From the NCBI GenBank assembly GCA_945952225.1, contig CAMFHP010000029.1, forward strand, positions 16,662 through 80,661: a DNA stretch of 64,000 nucleotides. Reading direction: 5' to 3'. The stretch comes from an uncultured Myxococcaceae bacterium (lineage in GTDB: Bacteria; Myxococcota_A; Polyangia; Polyangiales; Ga0077539). The position numbers and the translations under genes are program-made. Shown here one piece after another: positions 1-9,002 of the stretch (its first letter is position 1; each line of letters begins with the position of its first letter). The notes below the pieces were generated by a model. It was not told the origin of the DNA. It worked only from the letters and a program-made list of their open reading frames with translations, and did not search any database.

Positions 1-139
1 CGGAGTTCGCTCGCGTCGCGTGTCGCATCATCGCGGTCGTATCGAGCACGGCGTGTGCCGCTTCGAAGGCGACGCCTCGCGTGGGCGCGCGTGCGAATCG
101 GTGACGGCGCGCTTCCTGCTCAAGCGCTCGCACCCCGTG

Positions 140-2443
140 ATGGCAACGCCTCCGCTGCTCGGACGCGCGCGCGAACTCGACCGCGTGCGTGCGCTTCTCG
201 ATGACCCCGACGCGCGCCTCGTCGTGCTGCGCGGACCGCCCGGCGTCGGCAAGAGCACGCTCGCCCGCGCGCTCGTCGCGTCGCTCCGCGCCGACGGTGT
301 GCCCGTGGTGACCGCCGCGCTCGACGCGTGCGGAAGCCGCAACGACGTGCTCGCGACGCTCGCGTCGGCCCTCGGCGATCCCGCGCGCAGCGACGACCCG
401 CGCGTCGTGCTCGACCGCGTGGCCCGCGCCCTCGACGACCGCCGTTGCACCCTCGCACTCGACGGCGTCGACGGCGTGCGCGGCCCCCTCGCCGAGCTGC
501 TCCGCGACCTTCTCGATGGCACCGAGCACGCCCGCGCGATCGTGTGCGCCTGGCAGCGCCTCGACGTGGCCGACGAGCGCGTGGTTCCCCTCGCACCGCT
601 CGCCGCCGACGACGCCGCGCAGCTCTTCACACGCCACCTCGCGCGCCTCGCGCCCGACCGACGGACCACGGGAGACGAGCTCCGCGCCCTCGTCGCGCGC
701 ACCGGCGGACTCCCCCTCGCCGTGGAGGTGGTCGCCGCGCGTGTGGCCTCCCTCGGCGCCGCGCCGGTGCTCGCCGCGCTCGACGCCCACGGCCTCGCGG
801 GCGACGCCCTCGACCGCGCCCTCGACGCCGCGTGGCGGCACCTCGACGACGACGACCGACGCTCCCTCGGCGCGTTGAGCGTGCTGCGCGCGCGCTTCGA
901 CGTCGACACCGCCGCGACGATGCTCGCGCGCCCCGACGCCCACGACGCCCTCGCGCGCCTCGTTGACGCCTCCCTCGTGGTGAGCGACGACACCAACGCG
1001 GGGCCCCGCTTCGCCCTGCTCGACAGCGTGCGCGACCACGCCGCGCGACGCGTCGACGACCGCGACATCCTCGCGCAACGACACGCGCGCACCTTCGCGG
1101 CGCTGCGCACCCTTCGCGACGACGCCACCGCGTGGACGCGCCTCCCCGCCGCCCGCGCCCACCTCGTGGCCGCGTGGCGCTGGAGCCCCGCGTACGAGCC
1201 CGCCCACGCCGCGCCCCTCGCCCTCGCGCTCGATCCGTTGCTCGTTGCGCAGGGGCCCGTGGGCCTCCACCGCGAGGTGCTCGCGCGCACGCTCGACGGC
1301 GCCGCCCCGCACACCTCCACGGCCGACCGCATCGACCTGGCCCTCGCCCTCGGTCGCATCGAGATGATCCGCGGACGCGCCCGCGCCGCCCTCGCCCCGT
1401 GGATGCGCGCCCTCGACCTCGCCGCGTCGCGCGACGACGACGCGCGCCTCGGGTGGTGCACGGCCTACGTCTCCGTCGCGCTGCGCCCCCTCGGACGCCT
1501 CGACGAAGCCCGCGACCACGGGCGCCGCGCCCTCGACCTCGGCACACGCGGCGGCGACCTCGCGCTCGTGTGCATCGCGCACCACGCCCTCGCGTGTGTG
1601 TGCCACGGCGAAGGTGACTTCGACGGCGCCCACGCGGGATGGGAGCGCGCCCTCGCCACGGCCACGATCGCCCGCGCGCCGCGCCTCGAAGGCATCCAGC
1701 GCGCGAACCTCGCCCGCCTCGCGTGGGACCGCGGCGACGCCCGCGGATGCGCCCACCACGCCGCCCTCGCCCGCGAGGCCCTCGCGCGCCGCGACGACCG
1801 ATTTCATCTGCTTCGCATCGACGTGCTCGACGCGCTCCTCGCGCACCGTGAGGGACGGCACCGCGAGGCCCTCGACGCCCTCGACCGCGCGCTCGACACG
1901 GCCACGGCCCACGACGACCTCGACGGCGCCCTCGAAGCCCGCGAGGCCCTCTGCGCGCTCGCCCTCGACCGCGACGACCGCGCCGCCGCCGCGCAGCACC
2001 TCGGCCTCTTCGCCGCCGCCGCGCAGGTCGCCGACGACGTGGCCTGGCCCGCGCGCATCGAGGCCCTCCGCGCGCGACTGCGCCCTCCTTCCACACCGCC
2101 GCGCACGGTGCTGCGACTCACCCGCGACGGACGCACGCTCCACCGCGACGGCGCCGCCCTCGACCTCACGCGCCGGGGACCGCTGCGCCGTGTGCTCCTC
2201 GCGCTCTTCGAAGCGCGCCTCGCGCGACCGGGCGCGCCCCTCGACACCCACGCGGTGCTCGCCGCGGGATGGCCCGGCGAGCGGATGTTCCCCGAGTCTG
2301 GCGCCGCGCGGGTCTACATGGCCGTGCGTCGACTGCGCGTGCTGGGGCTCGACGCGTCGCTCGTCACCGTCGACGGCGGCTACGCGCTCGATCCCCGCGC
2401 CGACGCCGCGTGGCTCGACGCGCCCGATTGTCAGCCCATGTGA
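140..2443 (+). CDS. STAND/NB-ARC-type ATPase regulator with C-terminal winged helix
   Basis: Predicted cytoplasmic signal-transducing ATPase of 767 residues. A P-loop (GPPGVGKST, about residues 31-39) is followed by a Walker B-like LALDGVDG and a winged-helix-like segment, as in NB-ARC/AfsR-type STAND proteins. Residues about 380-690 are Ala/Arg-rich helical repeats in the style of TPRs. The last 100 residues (LTRDGRTLHRDG... VYMAVRRLRVLG... VDGGYAL) look like an OmpR/SARP-type DNA-binding winged helix. In AfsR/SARP proteins that domain is N-terminal, so the order here is reversed. The start was put at ATG 140, directly before the conserved MATPPLLGRAREL opening; the frame is open upstream to position 20, but that part does not look conserved. 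Target genes are not evident. Confidence 0.75.
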   Translation: MATPPLLGRARELDRVRALLDDPDARLVVLRGPPGVGKSTLARALVASLRADGVPVVTAALDACGSRNDVLATLASALGDPARSDDPRVVLDRVARALDDRRCTLALDGVDGVRGPLAELLRDLLDGTEHARAIVCAWQRLDVADERVVPLAPLAADDAAQLFTRHLARLAPDRRTTGDELRALVARTGGLPLAVEVVAARVASLGAAPVLAALDAHGLAGDALDRALDAAWRHLDDDDRRSLGALSVLRARFDVDTAATMLARPDAHDALARLVDASLVVSDDTNAGPRFALLDSVRDHAARRVDDRDILAQRHARTFAALRTLRDDATAWTRLPAARAHLVAAWRWSPAYEPAHAAPLALALDPLLVAQGPVGLHREVLARTLDGAAPHTSTADRIDLALALGRIEMIRGRARAALAPWMRALDLAASRDDDARLGWCTAYVSVALRPLGRLDEARDHGRRALDLGTRGGDLALVCIAHHALACVCHGEGDFDGAHAGWERALATATIARAPRLEGIQRANLARLAWDRGDARGCAHHAALAREALARRDDRFHLLRIDVLDALLAHREGRHREALDALDRALDTATAHDDLDGALEAREALCALALDRDDRAAAAQHLGLFAAAAQVADDVAWPARIEALRARLRPPSTPPRTVLRLTRDGRTLHRDGAALDLTRRGPLRRVLLALFEARLARPGAPLDTHAVLAAGWPGERMFPESGAARVYMAVRRLRVLGLDASLVTVDGGYALDPRADAAWLDAPDCQPM

Positions 2444-2482
2444 GTCGATCGCGCGGGGCCGCGGGCGCTACCCGTCGAGGCC

Positions 2483-4150
2483 ATGAGACCCCTCGCCCTC
2501 GCGCTCTGCGCCGCCCCGCTGTGGGCCCTCGCCGCGTGCGGTTCCACCGCCGATGTGCCCCCCGTCACCGCCGATGCGTCGCCGCCGGGCGATACGTCGG
2601 AACCTTCCGACGCATCCCGTGACGCCTCCGTCGACGTCGCCCGCGATGCCGTGACCGATGCCCCGCCCGATGCACCGCCGCGCGTCTCCGTCACCTGGTC
2701 GCCGTGCCCGCTGCGCAGCGAGGGCGACGGCCCCGAGGCCGAGTGCGCGACCGTCGCCGTGCCCCTCGACCGCGCGCGTCCCGCGGGGCCCACGATCGAC
2801 GTCCGCGTGAAGCGCTACCACCCCGAGGGCGGCCGCTCGCTGCGCGCGCTGTGGATGCTCCAGGGCGGACCGGGCGCGTCGGGCTACGTGTTCGAAGGGC
2901 TCTCCGAGGCCATGGGCGCGCGCTTCCCCGACGTGGACTACTACATCCCCGACCACCGCGGCACCGGCGCCTCGACGCGCCTCGGATGCGCCGCGCAGGA
3001 GGCCGACGCGAGCGAAGCGGGCTTCGCCATCACCGAAGCCGAGTGGCCCGCGTGCCTCGACGCGCTCCGCGCGCGCTGGGGCGCCGACCTCGCGCACTTC
3101 AACGTCACCAACGCCGCGAACGATCTGGGGCTGCTCATCGAGGCCACGCGGCGCGAGGGCCAGAGGGTCATCGTGCTCGGGGTGTCGTACGGCACGTACC
3201 TCGCGCATCGGTACGTGCAGCTCTTTCCGCGGCAGGCCGACGGCGTGGTGTTCGACTCCATCGCGCCGCCGGGCAGCAACCTCTTCGAACAGGACGCCGA
3301 CGCACACGAGGCCGCCCGCGATTTCTTCCGCGCGTGCGGCGCCGACCGCGTGTGCGCTTCGAAGCTCGGCGCGGACCCGTGGGCCGTCGCCACGTCGCTC
3401 TTCGAACGCCTCCGCGCGGGTCACTGCGCGGGCATCGCCGTGGCCGCCGCACCGACGCACGTGCTCCTGCGCCGCGCCTTCGGCCAGATGCTCATGGACC
3501 CGTCGCTCCGCGGGTATGTGCCCGCCATCGTCTACCGCGCGAACCGCTGCGAGACCCGCGACGTCGGCGCGCTCCGCGTGTTCATGCGCGCGATCACCAC
3601 GGAGCAGCCGCCCAACGAGAACCTCCGCCAGTGGAGCTTCGCCCTCTCGCAACACATCGTGCTCTCGGAGTTCGCGCCGACGCCCGCGCCCACGCGCGAC
3701 GCGCTCGCGGCCATTCGCGAGGGCGCCGTGGCCTCGCGCGACGTGACCGACGGCCTCTCGGTGAACCTCGGACGCTGGCCCGTCTACACCCCCGACGCCT
3801 ACGCCGCGCAGTGGGCCGACAGCGACGTGCCCATGCTCTTTCTCCAGGGCGGACTCGACCCCGCGACGCTGCTCCGCAAGGCCCGCGCGATGCGTCCGCA
3901 CTTCACCCGCGCGCACCAGACCTGGGTCGAGGTGCCCACGGCCACGCACACGGTCTTCGCCTCGTCGCCCTTCACCGACGAGAACGGCGAGTCGCGGTCG
4001 TGCGGCACACGCCTGCTCATGCGCTTCGCCGAAGACCCCGCCGCGCCCGTCGACACCGCGTGCGTCGCGCAGGTGCGCCCGATCAACTTCGCGCTCCCCA
4101 ACACCGACATCACCCGCGCGCTCCTCGGCGGCGCCGACGCCTGGGAGTGA
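2483..4150 (+). CDS. Alpha/beta-hydrolase lipoprotein, TAP-like
   Basis: Predicted secreted, lipid-anchored peptidase or esterase of the tripeptidyl-aminopeptidase-like (TAP/SlpD) branch of alpha/beta hydrolases. The signal peptide ends in a lipobox (LAAC, Cys about residue 19), followed by an Asp/Ala/Pro linker. The nucleophile elbow is GVSYG with Ser235, the acid is probably Asp459 in QGGLDP, and the histidine is His489 in TATHTVF, so the triad looks intact. MLQGGPGASG near residue 130 is the oxyanion-hole segment typical of prolyl-aminopeptidase-like enzymes. Length (555 residues) fits the family. The gene begins 39 bp after the regulator upstream. Substrate is unknown; nutrition from peptides is a reasonable inference. 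Confidence 0.85.
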   Translation: MRPLALALCAAPLWALAACGSTADVPPVTADASPPGDTSEPSDASRDASVDVARDAVTDAPPDAPPRVSVTWSPCPLRSEGDGPEAECATVAVPLDRARPAGPTIDVRVKRYHPEGGRSLRALWMLQGGPGASGYVFEGLSEAMGARFPDVDYYIPDHRGTGASTRLGCAAQEADASEAGFAITEAEWPACLDALRARWGADLAHFNVTNAANDLGLLIEATRREGQRVIVLGVSYGTYLAHRYVQLFPRQADGVVFDSIAPPGSNLFEQDADAHEAARDFFRACGADRVCASKLGADPWAVATSLFERLRAGHCAGIAVAAAPTHVLLRRAFGQMLMDPSLRGYVPAIVYRANRCETRDVGALRVFMRAITTEQPPNENLRQWSFALSQHIVLSEFAPTPAPTRDALAAIREGAVASRDVTDGLSVNLGRWPVYTPDAYAAQWADSDVPMLFLQGGLDPATLLRKARAMRPHFTRAHQTWVEVPTATHTVFASSPFTDENGESRSCGTRLLMRFAEDPAAPVDTACVAQVRPINFALPNTDITRALLGGADAWE

Positions 4151-4190
4151 GCGGTCACCGCCGCGGATTTTTTCGCAAACATATCCACCA

Positions 4191-4206
4191 CCGTGTATAT
4201 ACACGG
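4191..4206 (+). promoter_or_regulatory. Perfect 16-bp palindrome, probable ArsR operator
   Basis: CCGTGTATATACACGG is a perfect inverted repeat ending two bases before the ATG of the ArsR-type gene. It is A/T-rich at its centre in an otherwise very GC-rich region, which fits an operator overlapping a -10 element (TATACA at 4198-4203). With that -10 the transcript would begin at or next to the start codon and be leaderless. A run of six T after a short GC inverted repeat (about 4152-4173) may end the upstream transcript. Confidence 0.6.
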
Positions 4207-4208
4207 CC

Positions 4209-4562
4209 ATGAAAGCAGAAGCGTTCCAGGCGCTGTCGGACCCGACGCGGCGGCAGATCCTCGACGTGCTCCGCGCGGGTCCGAAGCCCGTGAACGAGCT
4301 GGTCGACGCGGTGGCGATCCAGCAGTCGGGGGTGTCGCGGCATCTGCGCATCCTCCACGAAGCGGGTTTCGTCGACGTGAAGGCCGACGGGCAGCGGCGG
4401 CTCTATGCGCTGCGCCCGCAGCGGTTCCGCGAGCTCGACGCGTGGCTCCAGGGGTTCCGCTCGCTCTGGGAGGGGCGCATGGACCGCTTCGGCGAGGCTC
4501 TCAAAGCAAGGCGCGCCGCGACGACGCAGGCCGCGAACCGTGGAGACAGACGCAATGGGTGA
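4209..4562 (+). CDS. ArsR-family transcriptional repressor
   Basis: A 117-residue winged-helix repressor. The N-terminus MKAEAFQALSDPTRRQILDVL and the recognition region QQSGVSRHLRILHEAGFV are characteristic of the ArsR/SmtB family. No Cys pair of the metal-sensing type is present, and the partner is an AHSA1-type protein, so this belongs to the non-metal ArsR group that is usually co-transcribed with SRPBCC proteins. Its end overlaps the start of the next gene by 8 bp, implying coupled translation. The palindrome at 4191-4206 suggests autorepression. Confidence 0.9.
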   Translation: MKAEAFQALSDPTRRQILDVLRAGPKPVNELVDAVAIQQSGVSRHLRILHEAGFVDVKADGQRRLYALRPQRFRELDAWLQGFRSLWEGRMDRFGEALKARRAATTQAANRGDRRNG

Positions 4563-5055
4563 CAACGTGGTGGTGCGCGCGCCGGTGCGCTTCGAAGAGT
4601 CCTACGAGGCCACGCTCGACGAGGTGTGGTCGCTCTGGACGACCCCCGACGGCTTCGAAGCCTGGTGGGGTCCGCAGGGCTTTCGCGTCGAGGTGCAGGC
4701 GCTCGATGCCCGCGCCGGCGGCACCCTTCGCTACGACATGATCGCCGACGCGCCCGAGATGGTCGCGTTCATGGCCCGCGAGGGAATGCCCGTCTCGCAC
4801 CCCGTGACGGCCACCATCACCGAGTGCGATCCGCCCACGCGGCTGACCATTCGCAACGTGATCGATTTCGTGCCGGGCTTCGCGCCCTACGAGAACCACA
4901 TCCGCGTGACGCTCACCGCCGAGGGCGACCGCGTGCGCATGGTCGTGCTCGTCGACGCGCACCCCGACGACCTCTGGACGCAGCGCTCCACCGACGGCTG
5001 GCGCAGTCAGCTCACGAAGCTCCCCGCGGCCCTCGTGCGCCGTCGCGCGCGCTGA
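4555..5055 (+). CDS. AHSA1/SRPBCC-family protein
   Basis: A 166-residue START-like (SRPBCC) protein of the activator-of-Hsp90-ATPase-1 family. Diagnostic parts are the opening RFEESYEATLDEVWSLWTTP, the FEAWWGPQGF segment and the C-terminal DGWRSQLTKL helix. Such proteins bind small hydrophobic ligands and are usually paired with an ArsR repressor, as here. ATG 4555 lies inside the end of the ArsR gene, with GGAGAC at 4542-4547 as a weak ribosome binding site. The ligand cannot be deduced. Confidence 0.88.
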   Translation: MGDNVVVRAPVRFEESYEATLDEVWSLWTTPDGFEAWWGPQGFRVEVQALDARAGGTLRYDMIADAPEMVAFMAREGMPVSHPVTATITECDPPTRLTIRNVIDFVPGFAPYENHIRVTLTAEGDRVRMVVLVDAHPDDLWTQRSTDGWRSQLTKLPAALVRRRAR

Positions 5056-5101
5056 CCGCGGCGCGGATCGCTCCCCCCCGCACGCGAAGCACCGCGCGCC
5101 C

Positions 5102-5470
5102 CTACGCGCCGCCCACCGCCACCGCCGCCGCGAAGCCCATCGCGGCGACGCCGAGGTACCCGCTGGTGACGCCGCCGAGCATGGCCAGCGCGCCCGCGAG
5201 GGCTGCGATCACGGCCTTCGTGCGAGGGGCGCCCGCGCGACCGAGCCGCACCGCCCACACGACGCCCGCGACGAGCCCGCCGAGTCCACACGCGGTCTGC
5301 AACGCAGAGAGCGCGAAGAACACCGTCACGAGCGGACCGCTCCGACTGCGGTTGAGCCCTTCGATGAAGACCAGCGCGTGGATCGGAACGATCGCGAAGG
5401 CGGCGACGACGAACGCGACGGCGACGGTGCGCGTGCGCGCGAGGCGGGCGACGGGGTCGGGGCTCTCCAT
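5102..5470 (-). CDS. Small multi-pass membrane protein
   Basis: 122 residues, nearly all hydrophobic, with four likely membrane helices (VAVAFVVAAFAIVPIHALVF; a second near LVTVFFALSALQ; a third in the VAGVVWAV region; a fourth in the last 40 residues). No family is recognised. It follows the membrane gene at 5484-6248 by 13 bp on the same strand, so the two are likely co-transcribed. Confidence 0.55.
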   Translation of the reverse strand: MESPDPVARLARTRTVAVAFVVAAFAIVPIHALVFIEGLNRSRSGPLVTVFFALSALQTACGLGGLVAGVVWAVRLGRAGAPRTKAVIAALAGALAMLGGVTSGYLGVAAMGFAAAVAVGGA

Positions 5471-5483
5471 CGCAGCGAGGGTT

Positions 5484-6248
5484 TCACCCGCGTGCGGCGC
5501 GAGGCAAGGGCGGCGCGACGACGACGGACGCGGTCTGCTCCGTTCCCCGCAGCAGCGCGCGGAGCGACACGACGTGGCTCACGGCGGCGAAGGGAACGAG
5601 CAGCGTCGGGAGCCACACGAAGGGCGCCGTGGCCACGAGCGCCGCCGACACGCCCTCGCGAAAGTGTCGCATCGGACCGGGGAACGACAGCGCCGCCGTC
5701 GCCACGATGTTCACGAGCGCCGCGAACGACGCGACGTGCCAGAGCGCGAGCGCGCGACGGCCGATCCGCGCGCGGTGAAAGGCGTACGCGACGAGCGGCG
5801 CGCTCAGTCCCACGAACACGTCGACGTTGCGACCGCTCCAGGTCATCTGCACCGGGATCGCGCCGCGGACGTAGAGCGCGTGGAGCGCCACCTCGACGGG
5901 CACACGAAATACCTGGAGCGCCGCGATCACCGCGAGGGTGGTGTCGTCGATCGGGCGTCGCACCGCCGCGCGGCGCATCACGGTGACCCCCGTCGCGATC
6001 GCCACCGTGGCGGCCACCATCACCCGCGGAGGCAGCACGTCGAAGCGTTGAAAGAAGCCCCACCGCGCCAGCGCGAAGGTCGCCGCGAGCCAGAGCGCGA
6101 GCCCCGTCGCCGTCGGCCCCACGAGGCCCACGCGCCGCGCCGCCGCGAGGATCGAGAGCACCACGAGCGCGAGCGCCAGCGCGCCCGGAACCATCACCTG
6201 CCACACCTGCACGTTCATGGACGCGATGGAGTGCAGCGCCCACGCCAT
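5484..6248 (-). CDS. Multi-pass membrane protein of unknown function
   Basis: 254 residues from ATG 6248 (or 244 from ATG 6218), with about seven hydrophobic helices and a DDTTLAVIAALQVFRVPVE segment in the middle. No enzyme motif is seen. The frame continues upstream to 6341, but that part is Arg/Pro-rich and unlike a membrane-protein N-terminus, so an internal start was chosen. It is divergent from the histidine kinase at 6404, with a 155-bp shared promoter region. Confidence 0.6.
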   Translation of the reverse strand: MAWALHSIASMNVQVWQVMVPGALALALVVLSILAAARRVGLVGPTATGLALWLAATFALARWGFFQRFDVLPPRVMVAATVAIATGVTVMRRAAVRRPIDDTTLAVIAALQVFRVPVEVALHALYVRGAIPVQMTWSGRNVDVFVGLSAPLVAYAFHRARIGRRALALWHVASFAALVNIVATAALSFPGPMRHFREGVSAALVATAPFVWLPTLLVPFAAVSHVVSLRALLRGTEQTASVVVAPPLPRAARG

Positions 6249-6403
6249 GCGCCCGGGTCGGCGATTCACGGCGAGACGCACCGCGAAGGTGTCGAGCGCG
6301 CCGACAGGGGGTGACGGCGCACACGACAACGGCGCACGCACGCGGGCGGATGCAGCGGGCGGTTGCGCGCGGAGCCCTTCTTGCGTGAGCCTCCGCGCGA
6401 CCC

Positions 6404-7690
6404 GTGGCCGACGAGACGACGACGCGCGACGCCCGACTGCGCGCCGTGGGGACCGCGTTCCTCCGGCTGCGTCCGTGGATCGTCGCGCCCATGATGGCGA
6501 ACACCGTGGCGACGCTCGCGCTCACCGGCGCGCCGCGACGGCAGGTGGCCACGCTCGCGGTGATGTTCTCCCTCGCGCTGAGCTTCTTCGCGCGCGAGGC
6601 CGTGCAGGGCCGTCGTCGGCTCGTGACCGCCCGCGAACTCTTCGCCTCCTTCGCGATCACCCTCGGCGGCATCACGCTCGCGTGCCTCGCCACGGGCGCG
6701 CTCGCGAGCCCCGTGGTGCCCATGCTCTTCGCGCCCACGGTGCTCGCCTTCGCCGCCTTCGGACGCGACCGTCGCAGCGATGCTCTCTTCGCCCTCTTCG
6801 CACTCAGCGTCGCGGCCCTCGCGCTCGTGCCTTCGGGCGTGCCCTTTCCGCGCGTCTCCACGGTGGCCCATCGGTGGGTGCTCCTCGTGTGCGCGCTCGA
6901 CGCGGCGCTGCTGTTGCGCGTGGGCGTGGCCGGGCTCTCCGATGCGTACGCCCTCGCGCAGCGCGACCTCTCGCAGGCCAGCGACGCGCTCGTCGACGCG
7001 GCGCACGCCCGCACGCGCACGCTCGAAACCCTCGGCGCGCAGGTGGCCCACGAGATCAAGAACCCGCTCGCCGCCGTGCGCGGGCTCGTCGAGCTGCTCA
7101 CCGAATCGACCACCGATGCGCGTCAACGCCGTCGCCTCGACGTGGCCGCGGGAGAGGTCGCCCGCATCGAGCGCATCGTGCAGGACTACCTCTCCTTCGC
7201 GCGTCCGCTCTCGGCGCTCGACCTCGCCCCCATGGACCTCGGCGCCGTCGTCTCCGACGTGGCCCGCGCCCTCGATGCGTACGCCGCGCGCCGCGGGGTC
7301 GCGCTCTCGTCGCAGGGTCCCTCACTCCCCCTCGTGGCCGACGCGCGGCGCGTGAAGGATTGCGTCCTGAACCTCTGCGTCAACGCGATCGACGCCACGC
7401 CCGCGGGCGGCGCCGTCACGCTCTCGTGGGCGCGCGAGCACACCCTCGCGAAGGTCGTCGTGCGGGACGCGGGACCGGGCCTCGACGCCGACGCGCTCGC
7501 GAAGCTCGGCACGCCCTTCTACACCACGCGCGAGGGGGGAACGGGCCTCGGCGTCCACCTCGCGCGACAGGCCGCGGAACAGCACGGCGGCTCGCTCACC
7601 TTCACCAGCGCGCGCGGCGAGGGAACCGTCGCGACGCTCCAGCTCCCCTGCGAGGCGGTGCGCTCCGATGCCCACGATCCTGATCTGTGA
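6404..7690 (+). CDS. Membrane sensor histidine kinase
   Basis: 428 residues starting at GTG 6404. The N-terminal half (about residues 20-175) carries some six hydrophobic helices and no clear periplasmic loop, so the sensing part is membrane-embedded. The H-box is QVAHEIKNPLAAVRGL with His216 as phosphoacceptor. The ATPase domain has an N-box (NLCVNAIDATP), a G1 box (DAGPGLD) and a G2 box (GGTGLGV). This is the NtrB-like HPK4 arrangement normally paired with NtrC-type regulators. Its end overlaps the response regulator by 23 bp, so the two form a cognate two-component pair. Confidence 0.92.
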   Translation: MADETTTRDARLRAVGTAFLRLRPWIVAPMMANTVATLALTGAPRRQVATLAVMFSLALSFFAREAVQGRRRLVTARELFASFAITLGGITLACLATGALASPVVPMLFAPTVLAFAAFGRDRRSDALFALFALSVAALALVPSGVPFPRVSTVAHRWVLLVCALDAALLLRVGVAGLSDAYALAQRDLSQASDALVDAAHARTRTLETLGAQVAHEIKNPLAAVRGLVELLTESTTDARQRRRLDVAAGEVARIERIVQDYLSFARPLSALDLAPMDLGAVVSDVARALDAYAARRGVALSSQGPSLPLVADARRVKDCVLNLCVNAIDATPAGGAVTLSWAREHTLAKVVVRDAGPGLDADALAKLGTPFYTTREGGTGLGVHLARQAAEQHGGSLTFTSARGEGTVATLQLPCEAVRSDAHDPDL

Positions 7691-9002
7691 CGACGAGCCT
7701 GCGCTGCGCTTCACGCTCGAAGAGGCCCTCGACCTGCCGGGCCATCGCACGCTCACCGCGCGGTCGGCCGAAGAGGCACTTCCGCTGCTCGACGAGGCCG
7801 ACGCCGTGGTCACCGACCTGGTGATGGGCGCGATGAGCGGCCTCGACCTCGTGCGCGCGGCGAAGAAGATCGACCCGTCACTGCCGGTGATCCTGCTGAC
7901 GGCGCGGGGCTCGGAGCGCGTGGCCGTCGAGGCCATGAAGGCCGGTGCGTACGACTACCTCACCAAGCCCTTCGGACTCGACGAGCTGCGGCTGGTGGTG
8001 TCGCGCGCCGTCGAGGCCTCGTCGCTTCGCCGTGACGTGCGTCGCAGCGCCGCCGCGCGTGCCACGGGGCGCGCCGTCGTGGGAGAGAGCCCGCGGTGGA
8101 AGCGCCTCGTTGACAGCGCCCTCCGCGTGGCGCCGCGTGAGGTGCCGATCCTGCTGCGCGGTGAAACCGGCACGGGCAAGGAGCTCATCGCGACGATGAT
8201 CCACGCGGCCTCGGAGCGCCGTGACCGACCGTGTGTGCGGGTCAACTGCGCGGCCATTCCGACGGAGCTCGCCGAGTCGGAACTCTTCGGTCATGCGAAG
8301 GGCGCGTTCACCGGCGCGGTGGCATCGCACACGGGCTGGTTCGCGCAGGCCGACGGCGGAACGCTCGTGCTCGACGAGGTGGGCGAGCTCCCCCTCGCGG
8401 TGCAGGCGCGGCTGCTGCGCGCGTTGCAGGAGGGAGAGATCCAGCCCGTGGGCGCGGGCCGTGTGACGAAGGTCGACGTGCGCGTGGTGGCCTCGACCCA
8501 TCGCGACCTCGCCGCCGACGTGGCCGCCGGGCGCTTCCGTCAGGACCTCTACTACCGCCTCTCCGTCGTCGAGCTCCGCGTGCCGCCGCTGCGCGAGCGC
8601 CTCGACGATGTTCCGCTCCTCGTGGCGGCGTTCATCGAGCGGTACCGCACGCGCTTTCACCTCGACGTCGTGCGCTTCACCCCCGCGCTCGTGGCATCGC
8701 TCACCGCGCGCCCATGGCCCGGCAACGTGCGCGAGCTCGAAAACGCCGTGGCCCGCATCGTGGCGCTCTCCGACGGCGGAACGATCGACGTCGACGCGAT
8801 GGCCTCCCTCGACCTCGACGCCACGGCGCCCGCGCCCTCCACGGAGACCCTGCGCGACCGGCTCGATGCGTACGAGCGCTCGCTCCTCGTCGACGCGATG
8901 CGCGCGGCGAAGGGCAATCAGTCCGAGGCCGCACGGAGGCTCGGCATCACGCGCACGACGCTGCTCGAAAAGCTCAAGCGACTCCACGTCGACACGCGCT
9001 GA
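7668..9002 (+). CDS. NtrC-family sigma-54-dependent response regulator
   Basis: 444 residues with the classical three domains. The receiver domain has acidic residues CDDE and phosphoacceptor Asp50 in VVTDLVM, with the conserved Lys in YLTKPFG. The AAA+ domain has Walker A GETGTGKE (about residue 165), the sigma-54 contact loop GAFTGA (about residue 211) and Walker B TLVLDEVGEL. A Fis-type helix-turn-helix ends the protein (NQSEAARRLGITRTTLLEKL). It should be activated by the kinase encoded just upstream and open sigma-54 promoters. No convincing -24/-12 site was found in the adjacent intergenic DNA. Confidence 0.95.
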   Translation: MPTILICDDEPALRFTLEEALDLPGHRTLTARSAEEALPLLDEADAVVTDLVMGAMSGLDLVRAAKKIDPSLPVILLTARGSERVAVEAMKAGAYDYLTKPFGLDELRLVVSRAVEASSLRRDVRRSAAARATGRAVVGESPRWKRLVDSALRVAPREVPILLRGETGTGKELIATMIHAASERRDRPCVRVNCAAIPTELAESELFGHAKGAFTGAVASHTGWFAQADGGTLVLDEVGELPLAVQARLLRALQEGEIQPVGAGRVTKVDVRVVASTHRDLAADVAAGRFRQDLYYRLSVVELRVPPLRERLDDVPLLVAAFIERYRTRFHLDVVRFTPALVASLTARPWPGNVRELENAVARIVALSDGGTIDVDAMASLDLDATAPAPSTETLRDRLDAYERSLLVDAMRAAKGNQSEAARRLGITRTTLLEKLKRLHVDTR

